From NCBI GenBank assembly GCA_011317545.1, contig WUJK01000002.1, positions 744,001 through 808,000 of the forward strand: DNA of 64,000 bases, in the 5' to 3' direction. Both the position numbers and the translations under genes were made by a program. The stretch comes from Coniella vitis (lineage: Eukaryota; Ascomycota; Sordariomycetes; Diaporthales; Schizoparmaceae). The notes under the pieces are model-generated. The model had not been told where the DNA came from. It was given only the letters and a program-made list of their open reading frames with translations, and made no database searches. The stretch's first letter is position 1. Every line of letters begins with the position of its first letter. Below are positions 24,507 to 35,053 of this stretch, piece after piece.

Positions 24507-24794
24507 GCGGGAAAACAACGTCCGGGACATGGCAATCTGGAGGTTCTCAAGAAAGCCTCAGGCCGGATTAGATTTTGCTGACCAAGGGAATGTATGCTCT
24601 TCTATGCTGTTGCTACTAAGAATACAGCTCTTGCATCGCGATGGGCGTTGGGGGGTTTAAAAAAGGTCGTTGTGGGTATATGTGAGGAATCACAGGCAAA
24701 TCATAGATGGAATTTATAAGGAGTCGGAAAATGCATGTATCAACCAAATGTTGATGCTTTGAAATTCGATGGGTATCTGCGAGCTAAAGCTCTC

Positions 24795-26591
24795 TCATTT
24801 CTCCTTCTTTGCGAAACGTCCCAGCGCTGGGCCAAGCTCCTCTTGCTGTTCCTCGTGCGCCTGCTTATTCTTTGCTTGGAGCTCGTTCCAAATCTCATCC
24901 ACGCGCAGCCGCTTCTCGTCAATAATGTTCTTCTTACGCTGCTTCCGCAGATACTTCTTCAACGCGGCGTTGCGGCCACGCGCCCTGTTTCTGATCTCCT
25001 CCTCGATATTCTCAGCAGGAGCATCCAGATCCCGTTCAGCCTTGCGTTGCGCCTCGGAGCGCAGGTCCAGGTTACCCACGAAGTTGGGGTCCAAAGCAAT
25101 CATGTCTGGCGAGAGCTTGTTGAGCAAGCCCTTAACCTCAGCTTCTTGTCGCTGCTTAGCCGTTTCGTAGGGGTTGACCTCCAGGGCGTCGAAGTTGGCT
25201 TCACCAGCGCCTGGGACGAGGATAGACGAGAAACCTTCGTCGTGGCCAATACCAAGCACATCTTCAAATGGACACCACCTGACCCGCTCCACGCGCTTGC
25301 CCTCTTTGCCCCAGGTGAGATATGGACTTTGCACCTTTTCTTGCACCGACTTGTGTTTTGAGAAGAGACCTTTCCATATTGTTGTATTGGTGCCCCAGCC
25401 CTGGTAATCATAACGTTAGCATTTCTGAACACGAAAATAGCCAAGAAGAGGGGACAGAATGCAAAACTTACCACTGCTGTCAGGCCGGTATCTGAGATGG
25501 CCACAGACGTCGCTGGTGACCTTGTAAAGTAGCTGTTGACCTCCTTGAACATTCTTATATCCCACACTGCCATCTTCTTGTCTTGTCCAGCTGACACCAT
25601 GTACCGACCCTCTCTGTCAATAGCCAAGGAGCGTACAGGCCCCTTGTGTGCCAAAAGCTTGACAAGGGGATCTGACGAATTGGGCGACCATAATGTGACT
25701 GTGCCGTTTTGGTGCCCGATGTGGCATATAGCGTTCCAGGGATTCTGCGTCATAGAGCACGGCGCCCCACCCTTTGTGTGGATTTCTGAGACGAGTTGAC
25801 CAGTCGAGACGTCCTGGTACTTGAGGTTGCTGGACATGCCGAGGGTCGCAAGGAGGAAATGGTAAGGCAGAAATTCCATGTGCGAGACTTCGACGTGTTT
25901 CTTGAGGCAGTGGAGTTCGACGCCGTCCTTGTCGTAAATGTAAACATATTTCTTTTGCGCAACTGCAAAATATTGGTTGTTGTGTAGCCACCGTATGTCT
26001 GTGAAGTACCTTGTTAGTTCATCCATTTCCTTGCTTTGCGATATGTAACGAAGTATATATGTTACCTCTGATAGTCTCGCCTAACTGCAACTCGCACCCC
26101 AATTTGCCTTCCCGGAAGTCCATTGTCGCAACATGGCCTTTGCGACCAGCCAGCAGCAATTCTCTTCCGTTCCGCGTGTATTCGCAATGGTAAGGGCCCA
26201 ATTGGTCCAGTTTCAGTTCCAGCCTCTTTTGCGCCGTCTCTACAGTGGCCTCTCCAGTTATCTCGTCTTGGCGCACACGATATGTCCGTTCCAGCTCCGT
26301 CTCAGCCTCCAAAAACCCAGACTCGTGCTCTAGCAGAATCTCGGCATCCTTGGCCTTGTTGATGGCAGTCTGATACTTGGACTCGAGCTTCTTCATGTTT
26401 GTGCGCAGTTTCTTGTCGCGCACATTGCGCACGTCGACAGCTTGTCCGCGGCCATAGTCGCGGTTGGCCTGCTTCTGGCGGCGGCGGCGCTGCTGTTCTT
26501 CTTTGGAGAGGAGGGTAGTGCGAGCGTCACGGACGCGGAGGGCGCCGTTGGATGTCGGCTTGCTGCTGTTGGCCCTGTCGCCGTCCTCCAT
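24795..26591 (-). CDS. UTP7: U3 snoRNP / SSU processome protein UTP7 (WDR46 / BING4)
   Basis: Three exons, 26591..26066, 25998..25472 and 25400..24795, give 552 aa. The introns are 67 and 71 nt; joins restore GETIRDIRWLHNNQYFAVA and LTAVGWGTNTTIWKGLF. The N-terminus is basic with a predicted coiled stretch (about 30-100). The centre has WD40 repeats (for example VRSLAIDREGRYMVSAGQDK and MAVWDIR). The C-terminus is the BING4CT domain (LGIGHDEGFSSILVPGAGE) followed by a Lys/Arg/Glu-rich tail. UTP7 acts in early 18S rRNA processing in the nucleolus. The start is ATG 26591; the frame runs three codons further to a TTG, which I do not use. Divergent from TSR1. Confidence 0.93.
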
Positions 26592-27031
26592 GGCTGGCAA
26601 GGATTAGAGTGTGATGTTGATTGGCGAGATCCGGAGGAGCCAATGGACCACTGAGAATGCTGACGGCAGAAAAGCAGAAACAGTCGGCTGAGCGTGTGCA
26701 AGTGAAATGCAGGAGGAGGAAAGATCAGAAATTCCGAGTTTTGGAACTTTACGTGCAGGGGGCCCTTGCAGAATGCTTATCGATACGCATTCCCCACCAT
26801 AAATTTCTGTGGCAAGGCGTCCCTGCCTCCTTTGGCATCCCCGCCTCTGCGCCTGCGAAATAATTGCACATTGTCGCCTCTGCTACTCGGCTTCCTGTCC
26901 TGAACTGCCCAGTGCTGGTTTGATTCTTTCTCCAGAAACCAAATTCAGGATCTTGCAGAAGTTGAAGATCTACTAGCACCCTGGCGAGCTCATCTCTTCC
27001 CTTTCGATTCAAGGCAGGCGGCAATTCCACC
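26592..27031. promoter_or_regulatory. Shared divergent promoter of UTP7 and TSR1
   Basis: 440 bp between ATGs of two small-subunit biogenesis genes. The sequence GAGCTCATCTC near 26978-26988 has one mismatch to the PAC element core (CTCATCGC) known from yeast ribosome-biogenesis promoters. No perfect PAC or RRPE match was seen. Confidence 0.45.
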
Positions 27032-29569
27032 ATGCCTTCTGCCGTGTCGGGCCACTCGCACCGGCCGACAACAAAGGTCAACAACAAGGGCTTCAAGTCC
27101 AAGAAAGCCACCAAGAGTGCGCTTCGTGACCAAGCCAAAGGTATGACTCCCGAGAAGATGGTTGGGTTCGGGCACAGAAACACACAAGTCTCAAAGCTGA
27201 CGCTCTGGTTTTCCTTCCCAGGCAAGGTTCCCAATGAACGGCGCAAAACTCCCCACCAGCAAGTCATGTCCAAACTCGACCGCCGCAACCAAGCCAAGCA
27301 ACGCCAGGCCACTAAGCACAAGGAGCACCAGCGCGAGACCTCGGTCTTTGCTGGCCGAGATGGTGCGCCCCGCAACGTTGCCGTCATCCCCCTCTGCGCC
27401 GATGGAGACGCCATTGCTGCTGTTCGCTACCTGAACCAAAGCATCGACCTCGACGATGAGGTCGCTCTCGGCACAACTCGCGTACCAATCGACCGGTTCA
27501 AGCAAAAGCTCCAATATGTTGCTCTTCCGCGTGATTTGTCTGCCTGTCTGGATGCCGCTCGGGTAGCCGACTTTGTTGTGCTCATCCTGTCTGCCGATGT
27601 CGAGGTCGATGACTTGGGCGAGCTGATCCTCCGAAGCGTCGAGAGCCAGGGCCTGTCCACGCTCTTCACTGTTGTTCAAGGCCTGAACAAGATCGAGCCT
27701 GCCAAGCAGCGCAGTTCCGTTCTCGATTCCTTGCGATCTTATATCACTCACTTCCACCCCGACCAGCACAAGATCTACAGCCTGGAGAACAGACAAGAAT
27801 GCTCAAATCTGATGAGATCGCTCTGCAGCACAACCCCCAAGGGCATCAAGTGGCGGGATGACCGCAGCTGGATGCTGGTCGAAGATGTCAGGTTTGGTGA
27901 CTCGGACGAAGCTTCTACCATTGTTACTGGTGTCGTCAGAGGCAAGGGGCTCAAGGCCGACCGGCTTGTGCAAGTGGGAGACTGGGGCACATTCAAAGTC
28001 GAGAAGATTACCTCTGCGCCTCTGTCGAAACGTGGCAAGAAGTCGGATGAGGGCATGGGCATGGATGATGAGGCTGAGCAACCACTTGACCTTCCGACTG
28101 AGGACCAGGACGACCTTGTTGATTTGGCACCAGAGGAGGTGCTGATGAACGATGGCGATGGCGACCTGGACTTGGATGACGCGACGTCGGTGGCGCCTTC
28201 GGTAAAGAAGGGAGTCTTGCTGGATGACCACCACTACTTTTCCGAGGACGAAGAGGATCAGACGGTCGAGAAGAGGAGGGTGCCAAAGGGTACGTCAAAG
28301 TACCAGGCGGCCTGGTATCTGGACGATAATGTGTCCGAATCAGGATCCGACATGACCGACATTGAGATGCAGGAAGAGGATGAGGATGAGGATGCTCTAC
28401 CGGAAGACGGTGTGGAGGGCATGGCAGATGATGGGCAAACTGAGGCTGGGCCATCGGAATATCCCCGCTCCGAGGCTCCCTTTATGGAACTTGACGACGA
28501 TGAAGATGCGGCACAATTGGCCCAATACAGGTCAAAGAAGAGAAACGAGGCCGAGGACGACATTGAATTCCCAGACGAGGTTGAGCTTCATCCCCATGTG
28601 CTGGCTCGTGAGAGACTGGCTAGATACCGCGGTCTCAAGAGTCTCCGGACGAGTCCTTGGGAGCAAGATGAGGACAGAGCACACGAGCCCGAGGAATGGC
28701 GACGTCTCCTGCAGGTTCAGGACTACCAGGCCTCTCGTGTCCGATCTGTTCGTGAGGCCCTTGTCGGCGGTGTGCAGGCGGGTACGCGTGTCCACGTTTA
28801 CATCAAGGGCGTTCCCGCAGACATCAAGGCCAGCTACGACCCTGCCCGTCCTACTCCTCTGTTCTCGCTGCTGAGACACGAGAACAAGCGGGCGGCAGTC
28901 AACTTCCTCATCAATCTCAGCTCAGACCACCCGAAGGCGATCAAGTCCAAGGAGGAGTTGATTATTCAGTACGGCCCTCGGCGGTTCGTTATCAATCCCC
29001 AATTCTCGCAGGGCGATAACACCCCCAATGATGTGCACAAGTACTGCCGTTTCTTGCACCCAGGCCAGTCCGCAGTGGCAACCTTTATGGGCCCGGTGGT
29101 ATGGGGCTCCGTGCCAGCTCTCTTTTTCAAGAGGTCTGCACCCGACGAGGAGAAGGGCGAGGACGAGTCTGACCTGCCGCTTACACTGGTTGCTACGGGT
29201 ACTGCTCTGCCACCATCCACGTCTCGCGTCATTGCGAAGCGCATTGTCTTGACTGGTCACCCGTACCACATCCACAAGAAAATTGTCACAATCCGTTACA
29301 TGTTCTTCAACCGCGAAGACGTGGAGTGGTTCAAGGCGCTGCCTCTGTGGACGAGGAGAGGCCGTAGCGGTTTCGTCAAGGAGCCACTGGGTACCCACGG
29401 TTACTTCAAGGCTACATTTGACGGGCGCATCAACCCTCAAGACAGCATCGGCGTCAGTCTGTACAAGCGGGTGTGGCCACGCAACGCTACGCCTCTTCGG
29501 AGATCTCTGTTGGATATTTCGGAAGTACCAGTCCTTGTTGAAGATGACGACGATGCAATGGTGGATTAA
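27032..29569 (+). CDS. TSR1: 40S ribosome biogenesis GTPase-like factor TSR1
   Basis: Two exons, 27032..27140 and 27222..29569, give 818 aa. The 81-nt intron (GTATGA...CCCAG) is a multiple of three and stop-free, so an unspliced reading would add 27 residues; splicing gives RDQAKGKVPNERRKTPHQQ, the conserved form. The basic N-terminus is followed by the GTPase-like and AARP2CN domain (about 75-330), a long acidic segment (about 330-500), and the C-terminal RIBIOP/DUF663 domain with KYCRFLHPGQSAVATFMGPV, ALPPSTSRVIAKRIVLTGHP and LPLWTRRGRSGFVKEPLGTH. TSR1 is a pre-40S assembly factor that blocks premature subunit joining. Confidence 0.95.
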   Translation: MPSAVSGHSHRPTTKVNNKGFKSKKATKSALRDQAKGMTPEKMVGFGHRNTQVSKLTLWFSFPGKVPNERRKTPHQQVMSKLDRRNQAKQRQATKHKEHQRETSVFAGRDGAPRNVAVIPLCADGDAIAAVRYLNQSIDLDDEVALGTTRVPIDRFKQKLQYVALPRDLSACLDAARVADFVVLILSADVEVDDLGELILRSVESQGLSTLFTVVQGLNKIEPAKQRSSVLDSLRSYITHFHPDQHKIYSLENRQECSNLMRSLCSTTPKGIKWRDDRSWMLVEDVRFGDSDEASTIVTGVVRGKGLKADRLVQVGDWGTFKVEKITSAPLSKRGKKSDEGMGMDDEAEQPLDLPTEDQDDLVDLAPEEVLMNDGDGDLDLDDATSVAPSVKKGVLLDDHHYFSEDEEDQTVEKRRVPKGTSKYQAAWYLDDNVSESGSDMTDIEMQEEDEDEDALPEDGVEGMADDGQTEAGPSEYPRSEAPFMELDDDEDAAQLAQYRSKKRNEAEDDIEFPDEVELHPHVLARERLARYRGLKSLRTSPWEQDEDRAHEPEEWRRLLQVQDYQASRVRSVREALVGGVQAGTRVHVYIKGVPADIKASYDPARPTPLFSLLRHENKRAAVNFLINLSSDHPKAIKSKEELIIQYGPRRFVINPQFSQGDNTPNDVHKYCRFLHPGQSAVATFMGPVVWGSVPALFFKRSAPDEEKGEDESDLPLTLVATGTALPPSTSRVIAKRIVLTGHPYHIHKKIVTIRYMFFNREDVEWFKALPLWTRRGRSGFVKEPLGTHGYFKATFDGRINPQDSIGVSLYKRVWPRNATPLRRSLLDISEVPVLVEDDDDAMVD

Positions 29570-29778
29570 GGTGTATATGAGCGAGTTGTGGGCACTTGGA
29601 TGACTTCATGACAAGGCGTTTGCGGGGAAAATGGGCATCAGATACACACTAGAATAAGAGTCGTTTCTAGAGATACAAGACGAGCTTTTTTTTTTTTTTC
29701 AGACTAACCAATTTGAACCGATGACTTCTTCCCAAATCTTACACAGGCATGCCATCCTTGACAAATTCTCCAGACCAA

Positions 29779-30615
29779 CTAGACCAGCGTATCCAAACCA
29801 GGCGTCGGCGTAGGTCCGCCCTTTGACTTTTGCACACCCTCGGCCCCGCTGGCCCGCCATGCGCTCAAGATCAGATTCACAATATGATCCACGCCGACAT
29901 CCTTCTTGACCTGCGCAAACACGGTCGGTCCGCCCTCGCGCATCTTGCGCGCATCCCTCTCCATGACGGCCAGGTCCGCGCCCACCGCCTCTGCCAGATC
30001 CGTCTTGTTGACGACCAACAAGTCACTCTGCGTGATGCCCGGCCCGCCCTTGCGCGGGACCTTGTCCCCGCCACTGACATCAATCACGTAGATGATGAAA
30101 TCGGCCAGTTCGCGACTATAGTTGGCCGCGAGGTTATCGCCGCCACTCTCAATCAGCAGCAGGTCCGTGCCAAACTCGGCATGCAGGTCCTCCAGCGCCG
30201 CCAGGTTGGCGCTGATATCCTCGCGCACCGCCGCATGCGGACACCCGCCCGTCTCAATGGCGCGGATCCGCGCGGCGGGGAGCGCCTTGTGCCGGGTGAG
30301 GAACTCGGCGTCCTCGCGCGTGAAAATGTCGTTGGTCACGGCGGCAATGTTGTACTTGCCGCGCAGGGCCAGGCACAGGGCGAGCATGAGGGCCGTCTTG
30401 CCGGAGCCGACGGGCCCGCCGATGCCGACGGTGAAGGCGCGCGAGGCCCACGTGCGGCCCTGGACGATGGGCATTTCGCGGCCGAGGTACGAGCCCGGGC
30501 CGGTGAGGATCTCGTGCGTGTGGCCGTGTTCTTGGGCGTTGAAGGCGGGGCCGCCTTCGTGGGAGTGCGCGTGGGTGTGGTGGCTGGCGCCGCCGTCGTG
30601 GGAGTGGGTGGCCAT
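29779..30615 (-). CDS. ureG: Urease accessory GTPase UreG
   Basis: Single exon, 278 aa, starting at ATG 30615. The frame stays open further upstream through a poly-Lys stretch from an A/T tract, which I exclude. The N-terminal 35 residues are His-rich (11 His), suited to nickel handling. The G domain has the P-loop GGPVGSGKT (about 66-74), the CPH nickel-binding motif in ETGGCPHAA, the switch ESGGDNLAANYS, and the guanine-specificity motif NKTDL. UreG uses GTP to load nickel into urease in the cytosol. The urease structural gene is not in this window, as expected for eukaryotes where these genes are dispersed. The His-rich tail is longer than in most bacterial UreG. Confidence 0.96.
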   Translation of the reverse strand: MATHSHDGGASHHTHAHSHEGGPAFNAQEHGHTHEILTGPGSYLGREMPIVQGRTWASRAFTVGIGGPVGSGKTALMLALCLALRGKYNIAAVTNDIFTREDAEFLTRHKALPAARIRAIETGGCPHAAVREDISANLAALEDLHAEFGTDLLLIESGGDNLAANYSRELADFIIYVIDVSGGDKVPRKGGPGITQSDLLVVNKTDLAEAVGADLAVMERDARKMREGGPTVFAQVKKDVGVDHIVNLILSAWRASGAEGVQKSKGGPTPTPGLDTLV

Positions 30616-32094
30616 TGTCAAGTTTTTGGGACTTTTGGCAGTGTGGCTGCTTGTTTGTGGTGGGTTTCGCCCTTTTTTCTTCTTCTTCTTTTTTTTTTTT
30701 TGGCGGGAGTGAAGCAAGTGAGTGGGTGGGTGGGTGAGCGAGCGAGTTGAGTGAGGTTGTGTAATGCCTGTAACGAAAATGGCAGAAGAGTTGCCTGTCT
30801 ACCTGGGTACTATGTAGCCCTCACAAGAAAAGATAACCGAACTGATAAGCAAAAAGACTGCGAGTGATGAATATTACAGGCAGGTAGAGAAAGGCTTGGC
30901 TGCAGCCGGTAAAGCGGCTCTTGACTTCCAAGGTTGTTGGGAAAATTATTGACTAAAACGCGTTTGATGGTTGAAGCTCGGGGGTGCCTAGTACCAGCTG
31001 ATAGAGCGTGGGGTGATAAAGCTTCTGTGGGGTTGGCTGGTGGTTAGTGGCAGGGCTGGCAGGTCAGGTACGATGTACAAGTTCAGCAGTGTACTTTGTT
31101 ACTTTGGCAGGGACTTCTTATGATAGCCTTGTATAAGCCCTGGGGTTTTTCCCCCTTCCCTTTTCTGTTCAGGAGCCAGCTGTGCCTAGGATAAGACTGA
31201 CTCTAATAGTTAGAATATCTTTTCAAAAACTCTGGAACAGATTGGCGATTGGTTGTATGTAGCTCATCAGTTTATTGGGAAATTCTTGTCTATATTCTAC
31301 ATCCCTATGTCTGCCTACCATTGAAATCAACATCAAGTATGCTACTTCGCTCCCTTCATCGTCTTCCAACCAGCCGGGTGATGTTGCTTTCGTTGTTTAT
31401 TGTAACCAGTCCAGCCGTCTCCGAGACTATCCTGTCAGTATCCACGAGACCGTCCATGTCACGCTCGCTATCGCTAGTCTCTACACAGTAAAGTAACGGT
31501 TTGAATGAGTCCGAGTCTGACCGTTTCGACTGTTTTCAGAGACCGCCAACGTCTTCCAGAAGAACGACAGTCATGCGCCACTGAACAGGCCACTGCGACG
31601 ACCCCATCAATGCGCTTGTGGTCGCAGAGTTGCTTGCCATGTATAGCGCGTACATCTAGAGACATGGCTGGTGCTCGGTGCACAAATGGAGACAGGCGTA
31701 CTATGTATTGCAATGGTCGTGTTGGATCAACGTCAAGTGGGCAAATCACAGAAAAGAAAAAATGGGAAAGTCATTGTTCTTGGCTATCAGGAAGGGATTC
31801 CTAGAAGCATAAGCGCACCTGATAAGACTGGGACTTGAACGCAATGCAAACAAGAGTGCGAGGCGGGTGTTTTGGGCGGCAGAGCTCGTCGTTGCAAAAG
31901 GCCAGACGGCATACTAGGGTGGCGCCTTCCACATCTCGTCGCCAAAACACAAAACATCCTTGCCACCAAGTGAGTTAGCGTCCCGTCCTCGCAACTCTCT
32001 TCACAGCCAAACCCCCATCAACAACAACCGAATAAAACAATAGAACAACATTGTTTGACCTTTCTATGCATTGTTCTGGGTCGAAAAAAGCTTC
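30616..32094. other. Intergenic, ureG upstream region
   Basis: About 1.5 kb. A 9-mer TACTATGTA lies at 30808. Short ORFs on both strands (for example 31249-31491, 31474-31749) have no recognisable features. No gene is called. Confidence 0.45.
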
Positions 32095-32101
32095 AAAAAA
32101 A
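32095..32101 (-). terminator. Pol III terminator of tRNA-Lys
   Basis: A run of seven A on the + strand (T7 on the transcribed - strand) lies 20 nt downstream of the tRNA 3' end. This is the usual RNA polymerase III stop; a second T6 run follows. Confidence 0.7.
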
Positions 32102-32121
32102 GAATCATTCGACGGGAATTG

Positions 32122-32222
32122 AGCCCGACGTGGGGGTCGAACCCACAACCTTGAGATTTTGAATTTTCAGAGTTCGGAGCTCTGTTAAGAGTCTCACGCT
32201 CTACCGATTGAGCTAGCCGGGC
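32122..32222 (-). tRNA. tRNA-Lys (anticodon CTT), with a 28-nt intron
   Basis: On the - strand the sequence begins GCCCGGCTAGCTCAATCGG and ends CCCACGTCGGGC plus discriminator. The 7-bp acceptor stem, the D arm with the A box, the TGAGA/TCTCA anticodon stem and the GTGGG-TTCGACC-CCCAC T arm are all complete. The anticodon loop CTCTTAA gives CTT. A 28-nt intron sits 1 nt 3' of the anticodon, the canonical position for eukaryotic nuclear tRNA introns. The mature tRNA would be 73 nt before CCA addition. Confidence 0.96.
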
Positions 32223-32946
32223 GTCTTTCGACGCTGATTGTTGAAAATGGATGTAGACATGTATCCTATATACCCATTAGCATGTCCCTGGCATCCTACC
32301 TTGGCTACTAGCCGGCCCGATGATGACCATAACATCGACGGCTGAGGACTTGGGTCTTTCTTGCTCATAGGCATTGAGAGTAGTCAATATGACAAGCTGT
32401 TATGATAATATTTGTGTGCTTGTCAGATGCTGGCTCGGGCAGTAGTGAAATCGGTGAGCCTCCACGGTTTGTGGAACATGGTAAAGAGATGAACTTTGTA
32501 TCTTTTTTTTTCCTTCTTTATTTCCTTTTCCCAACAGACCAGGGAGAGCAGTACAGGTTTTATATTGATTATTGATCTTATGTGCTTGCTTTCTATGTTG
32601 AAGCTGTATCAAATCCAATCTCTTCTGATTATGAATCAGTAACTCAATACGAACGAATGCTCTCAGACCCAATGATAAAATCTAAATCTGATGCAACCCA
32701 GCTCTTTTTTTCTCTTTTCTTTCTTTTTTTTTGGAATCATTCATAGATTTTCAACTCGGAGACGCAGAGATTAATAATATTTATTGACTAACTGTATGTA
32801 TATATGCTTAATTATCCGACGCAAGAGGGTTATACGCGCCTATCTATGTCCCTCGTCAAACCCATCACCCGCTCTTTTCCACCATGATATTCTATCTTAT
32901 CCTATCTTCAGTCTTCAGACGACTCGAAACCAAGACGGAGTACCCA
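32223..32946. other. Intergenic, tRNA-Lys to GMC oxidoreductase
   Basis: About 720 bp with several T/C-rich runs (32510, 32707-32735). Nothing else is recognised. Confidence 0.45.
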
Positions 32947-35053
32947 TCAAGACGAGTACAGCTCAGGATAAGCTGCCTTGATGTAGTCGGCTCCCTGGAA
33001 GGATTGTTAGCATCGATCACAAGCTCACCTGAGAAGGAATCGGAAACGGTCGCGCAATCTCACCTTTTCACCAATCATGTACACCGAGTTCTGAATCCGA
33101 CAGTCGGGAATCAGTGGGATAATCGAAGCGTCAATGACGCGCAGCTTGTCCACACCAAAGACCTTCAGCTTGCTGTCGACAACGCCCTGCTCGATGTCCT
33201 TGCCCAGCCGCGCCGTGCCGCAAGGGTGGAAGCCCGTCTGCGAGCGCTCCTTGATCATGGTCTCCATGGCGGCGTCCGAGTGGCGCGGCATGGGCCACGG
33301 GTAGTCCTCGCCAATGATATCCTTCATCCCCTCGCCATTCATCAGCACGTCGTCCACATAGCGCACGCCCTGGCGCAGCGCCACGATGTCCATGCGGTTC
33401 TCGAAAAAGTTGATGTCCACCTTGGGCTGCTCGAGCGGGTCGCGCGACTGCAGCGTCACGGTGCCGGCGCGCGAGAGCGGCCGCAGCAGGTCCACAATGA
33501 CCGTCAGCCAGTCGCCCTCGGGCGGGCAGGGGATGTGCCACTGGAAGGCGTCCGAGAACATGGGCACAAAGTCGATTTCAAAGTGCGGCTGGCCGCCGGG
33601 GCCAAAGGGGTCCACGCCGCCGTGGGCCTTCTTGAGCGCGGCGTACTCGGGGTCGCGCTCGAGCCACTCGTCGATGCGTGGCAGGCCGACCATCTCGAGC
33701 AGGCCGCTCGCGTACGGGCCCTTGTTCTCGCTGTTGTAGGCTGCTACGGCCGCATCGTGGGCGGGGCCGGGGCGGAGGATGTGGCTGTCGAGGCCGAGGC
33801 CGTCCTTGAGGCGGAAGACGTGCGGCATGATGGGGTGGTCGCTGACAAGTGTTAGCAGAATCTGGGGACTCGTCCACACAATGGAAGACAAAAAGACGAA
33901 AAAAAAAGAAGAAAAAAAACGTACAGAAGGTTCTGGCCCACATGCTCCGAGACAACGACAGGCTCGATGCCAAACTCCTTGAGCGTCTTCTCTGGTCCGA
34001 TACCAGACAACATCAACAGCTTGGGCGTCTCAAAGACACCCTCCGAGACAATCACCTCGTAGTTGGCGCGGAACGTGTACTCGTTGCCATCGGGGCCAAT
34101 CACCTCGACGCCCGTCGCCTTGCCGTCCTCAATGACGATGCGCTTCGAGTGCGTGCTGCCCAGCACGGCGACATTGTCCTTGCCCTTGAGGTACAGCCAG
34201 CTGGACGAGCGCTTGCCCCTGTAGATGGAGTTGGTGCACTTCCACAGGCCGCGCATGGTGCCGTTGTGCACGTCCTCGGTCAGCTCGCCGCCCTTGCTGA
34301 CCCAGGCTTTCTCGAGAGCCTCGCGGAAGGGCTGGAGCTCGGGCACGAGGTCCGAGTGCGCCACGGGGATGGGCCCGTTCTTGCCAATGTACTGGAGTTG
34401 TTCGGGGTATTGGGAGTGGTCATCATGGTATGTTGCCGGCTATGCATTGCGACACTGTCGTTTAGCATGAACGTTCCTGATTTCTCGTGACATCCGGCAG
34501 AGGAAAGAGAGAGAAAGAGTACAGGAAAAGAAGGGAGAAAGCAAGAAAGAAAGAAAAAAAGCACACACCTTGTACAAGTACTCCTTGACATTCTCCCACC
34601 CCCATTCTTCACCGCCATACTCGATCCAGTCGTTGAAAGTGGCCGCCGAGCCCGGCAGCCAGGTGTAGTAGTTGAGACAGCTGCTGCCACCCAGCGTCTT
34701 GCCGCGCGTGTTTGGCTTCTCCACGCGCGTGTACTCGGGGCGGTTGATCATGGACGTCTTGTACGCCCAGTCGTACTTGCTGCCTCGCAGCTCAAACGCG
34801 CGCGCGGGCGTCGTGATGGCGTCCACATCCTCTGGGTTGCTGATGCCGGCCTCGATGACGAGCACGTTGACCTTGGGGTTCTCGGCCAGACGGCCGGCCA
34901 CTGTGCAGCCTGCGGTCCCGCCTATTTGTGCCAAAAAAGCGACGTGGTGAGAATCATGCTGGTGTTTTGTCAAGTTGCTGCCGGGCTGTGGACAAACGTA
35001 CCTCCGACGACAATAAAGTCGAAGTTCTTGGGCGCTTCAGTGATTGAAGGCAT
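32947..35053 (-). CDS. GMC-family FAD oxidoreductase (choline/alcohol dehydrogenase-like)
   Basis: Five exons: 35053..35002, 34921..34569, 34439..33925, 33841..33064 and 32994..32947, giving 581 aa. The first join rebuilds the FAD-binding motif VVGGGTAGCTVAGRLAE at about residues 15-31. The third exon begins PATYHDDHSQYPEQ, typical of the substrate-domain start. GMC signature 1 (TLGGSSCLNYYTWLPGS) and the C-terminal active-site block FHPCGTARLG (His near 512), with a second motif CRIQNSVYMIGEK, are intact. The last exon is only 16 codons. The N-terminus starts directly with the Rossmann fold and there is no signal peptide, so the enzyme should be intracellular. It would oxidise an alcohol using FAD; the substrate is unknown. 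Confidence 0.9.

Noticed and set aside
27141..27221. TSR1 reading without the first intron
   Set aside because: The segment has GTATGA donor, CTGAC branch and CCCAG acceptor, and its 27 residues interrupt a conserved block, so it is treated as an intron.
29830..30750. 306-codon open frame on +
   Set aside because: Antisense shadow of ureG; the GC-rich codon pattern of the real gene keeps the opposite strand open, and no domain is seen.
32884..33855. 323-codon open frame on +
   Set aside because: Antisense to the GMC oxidoreductase exon that carries the HPCGT motif.
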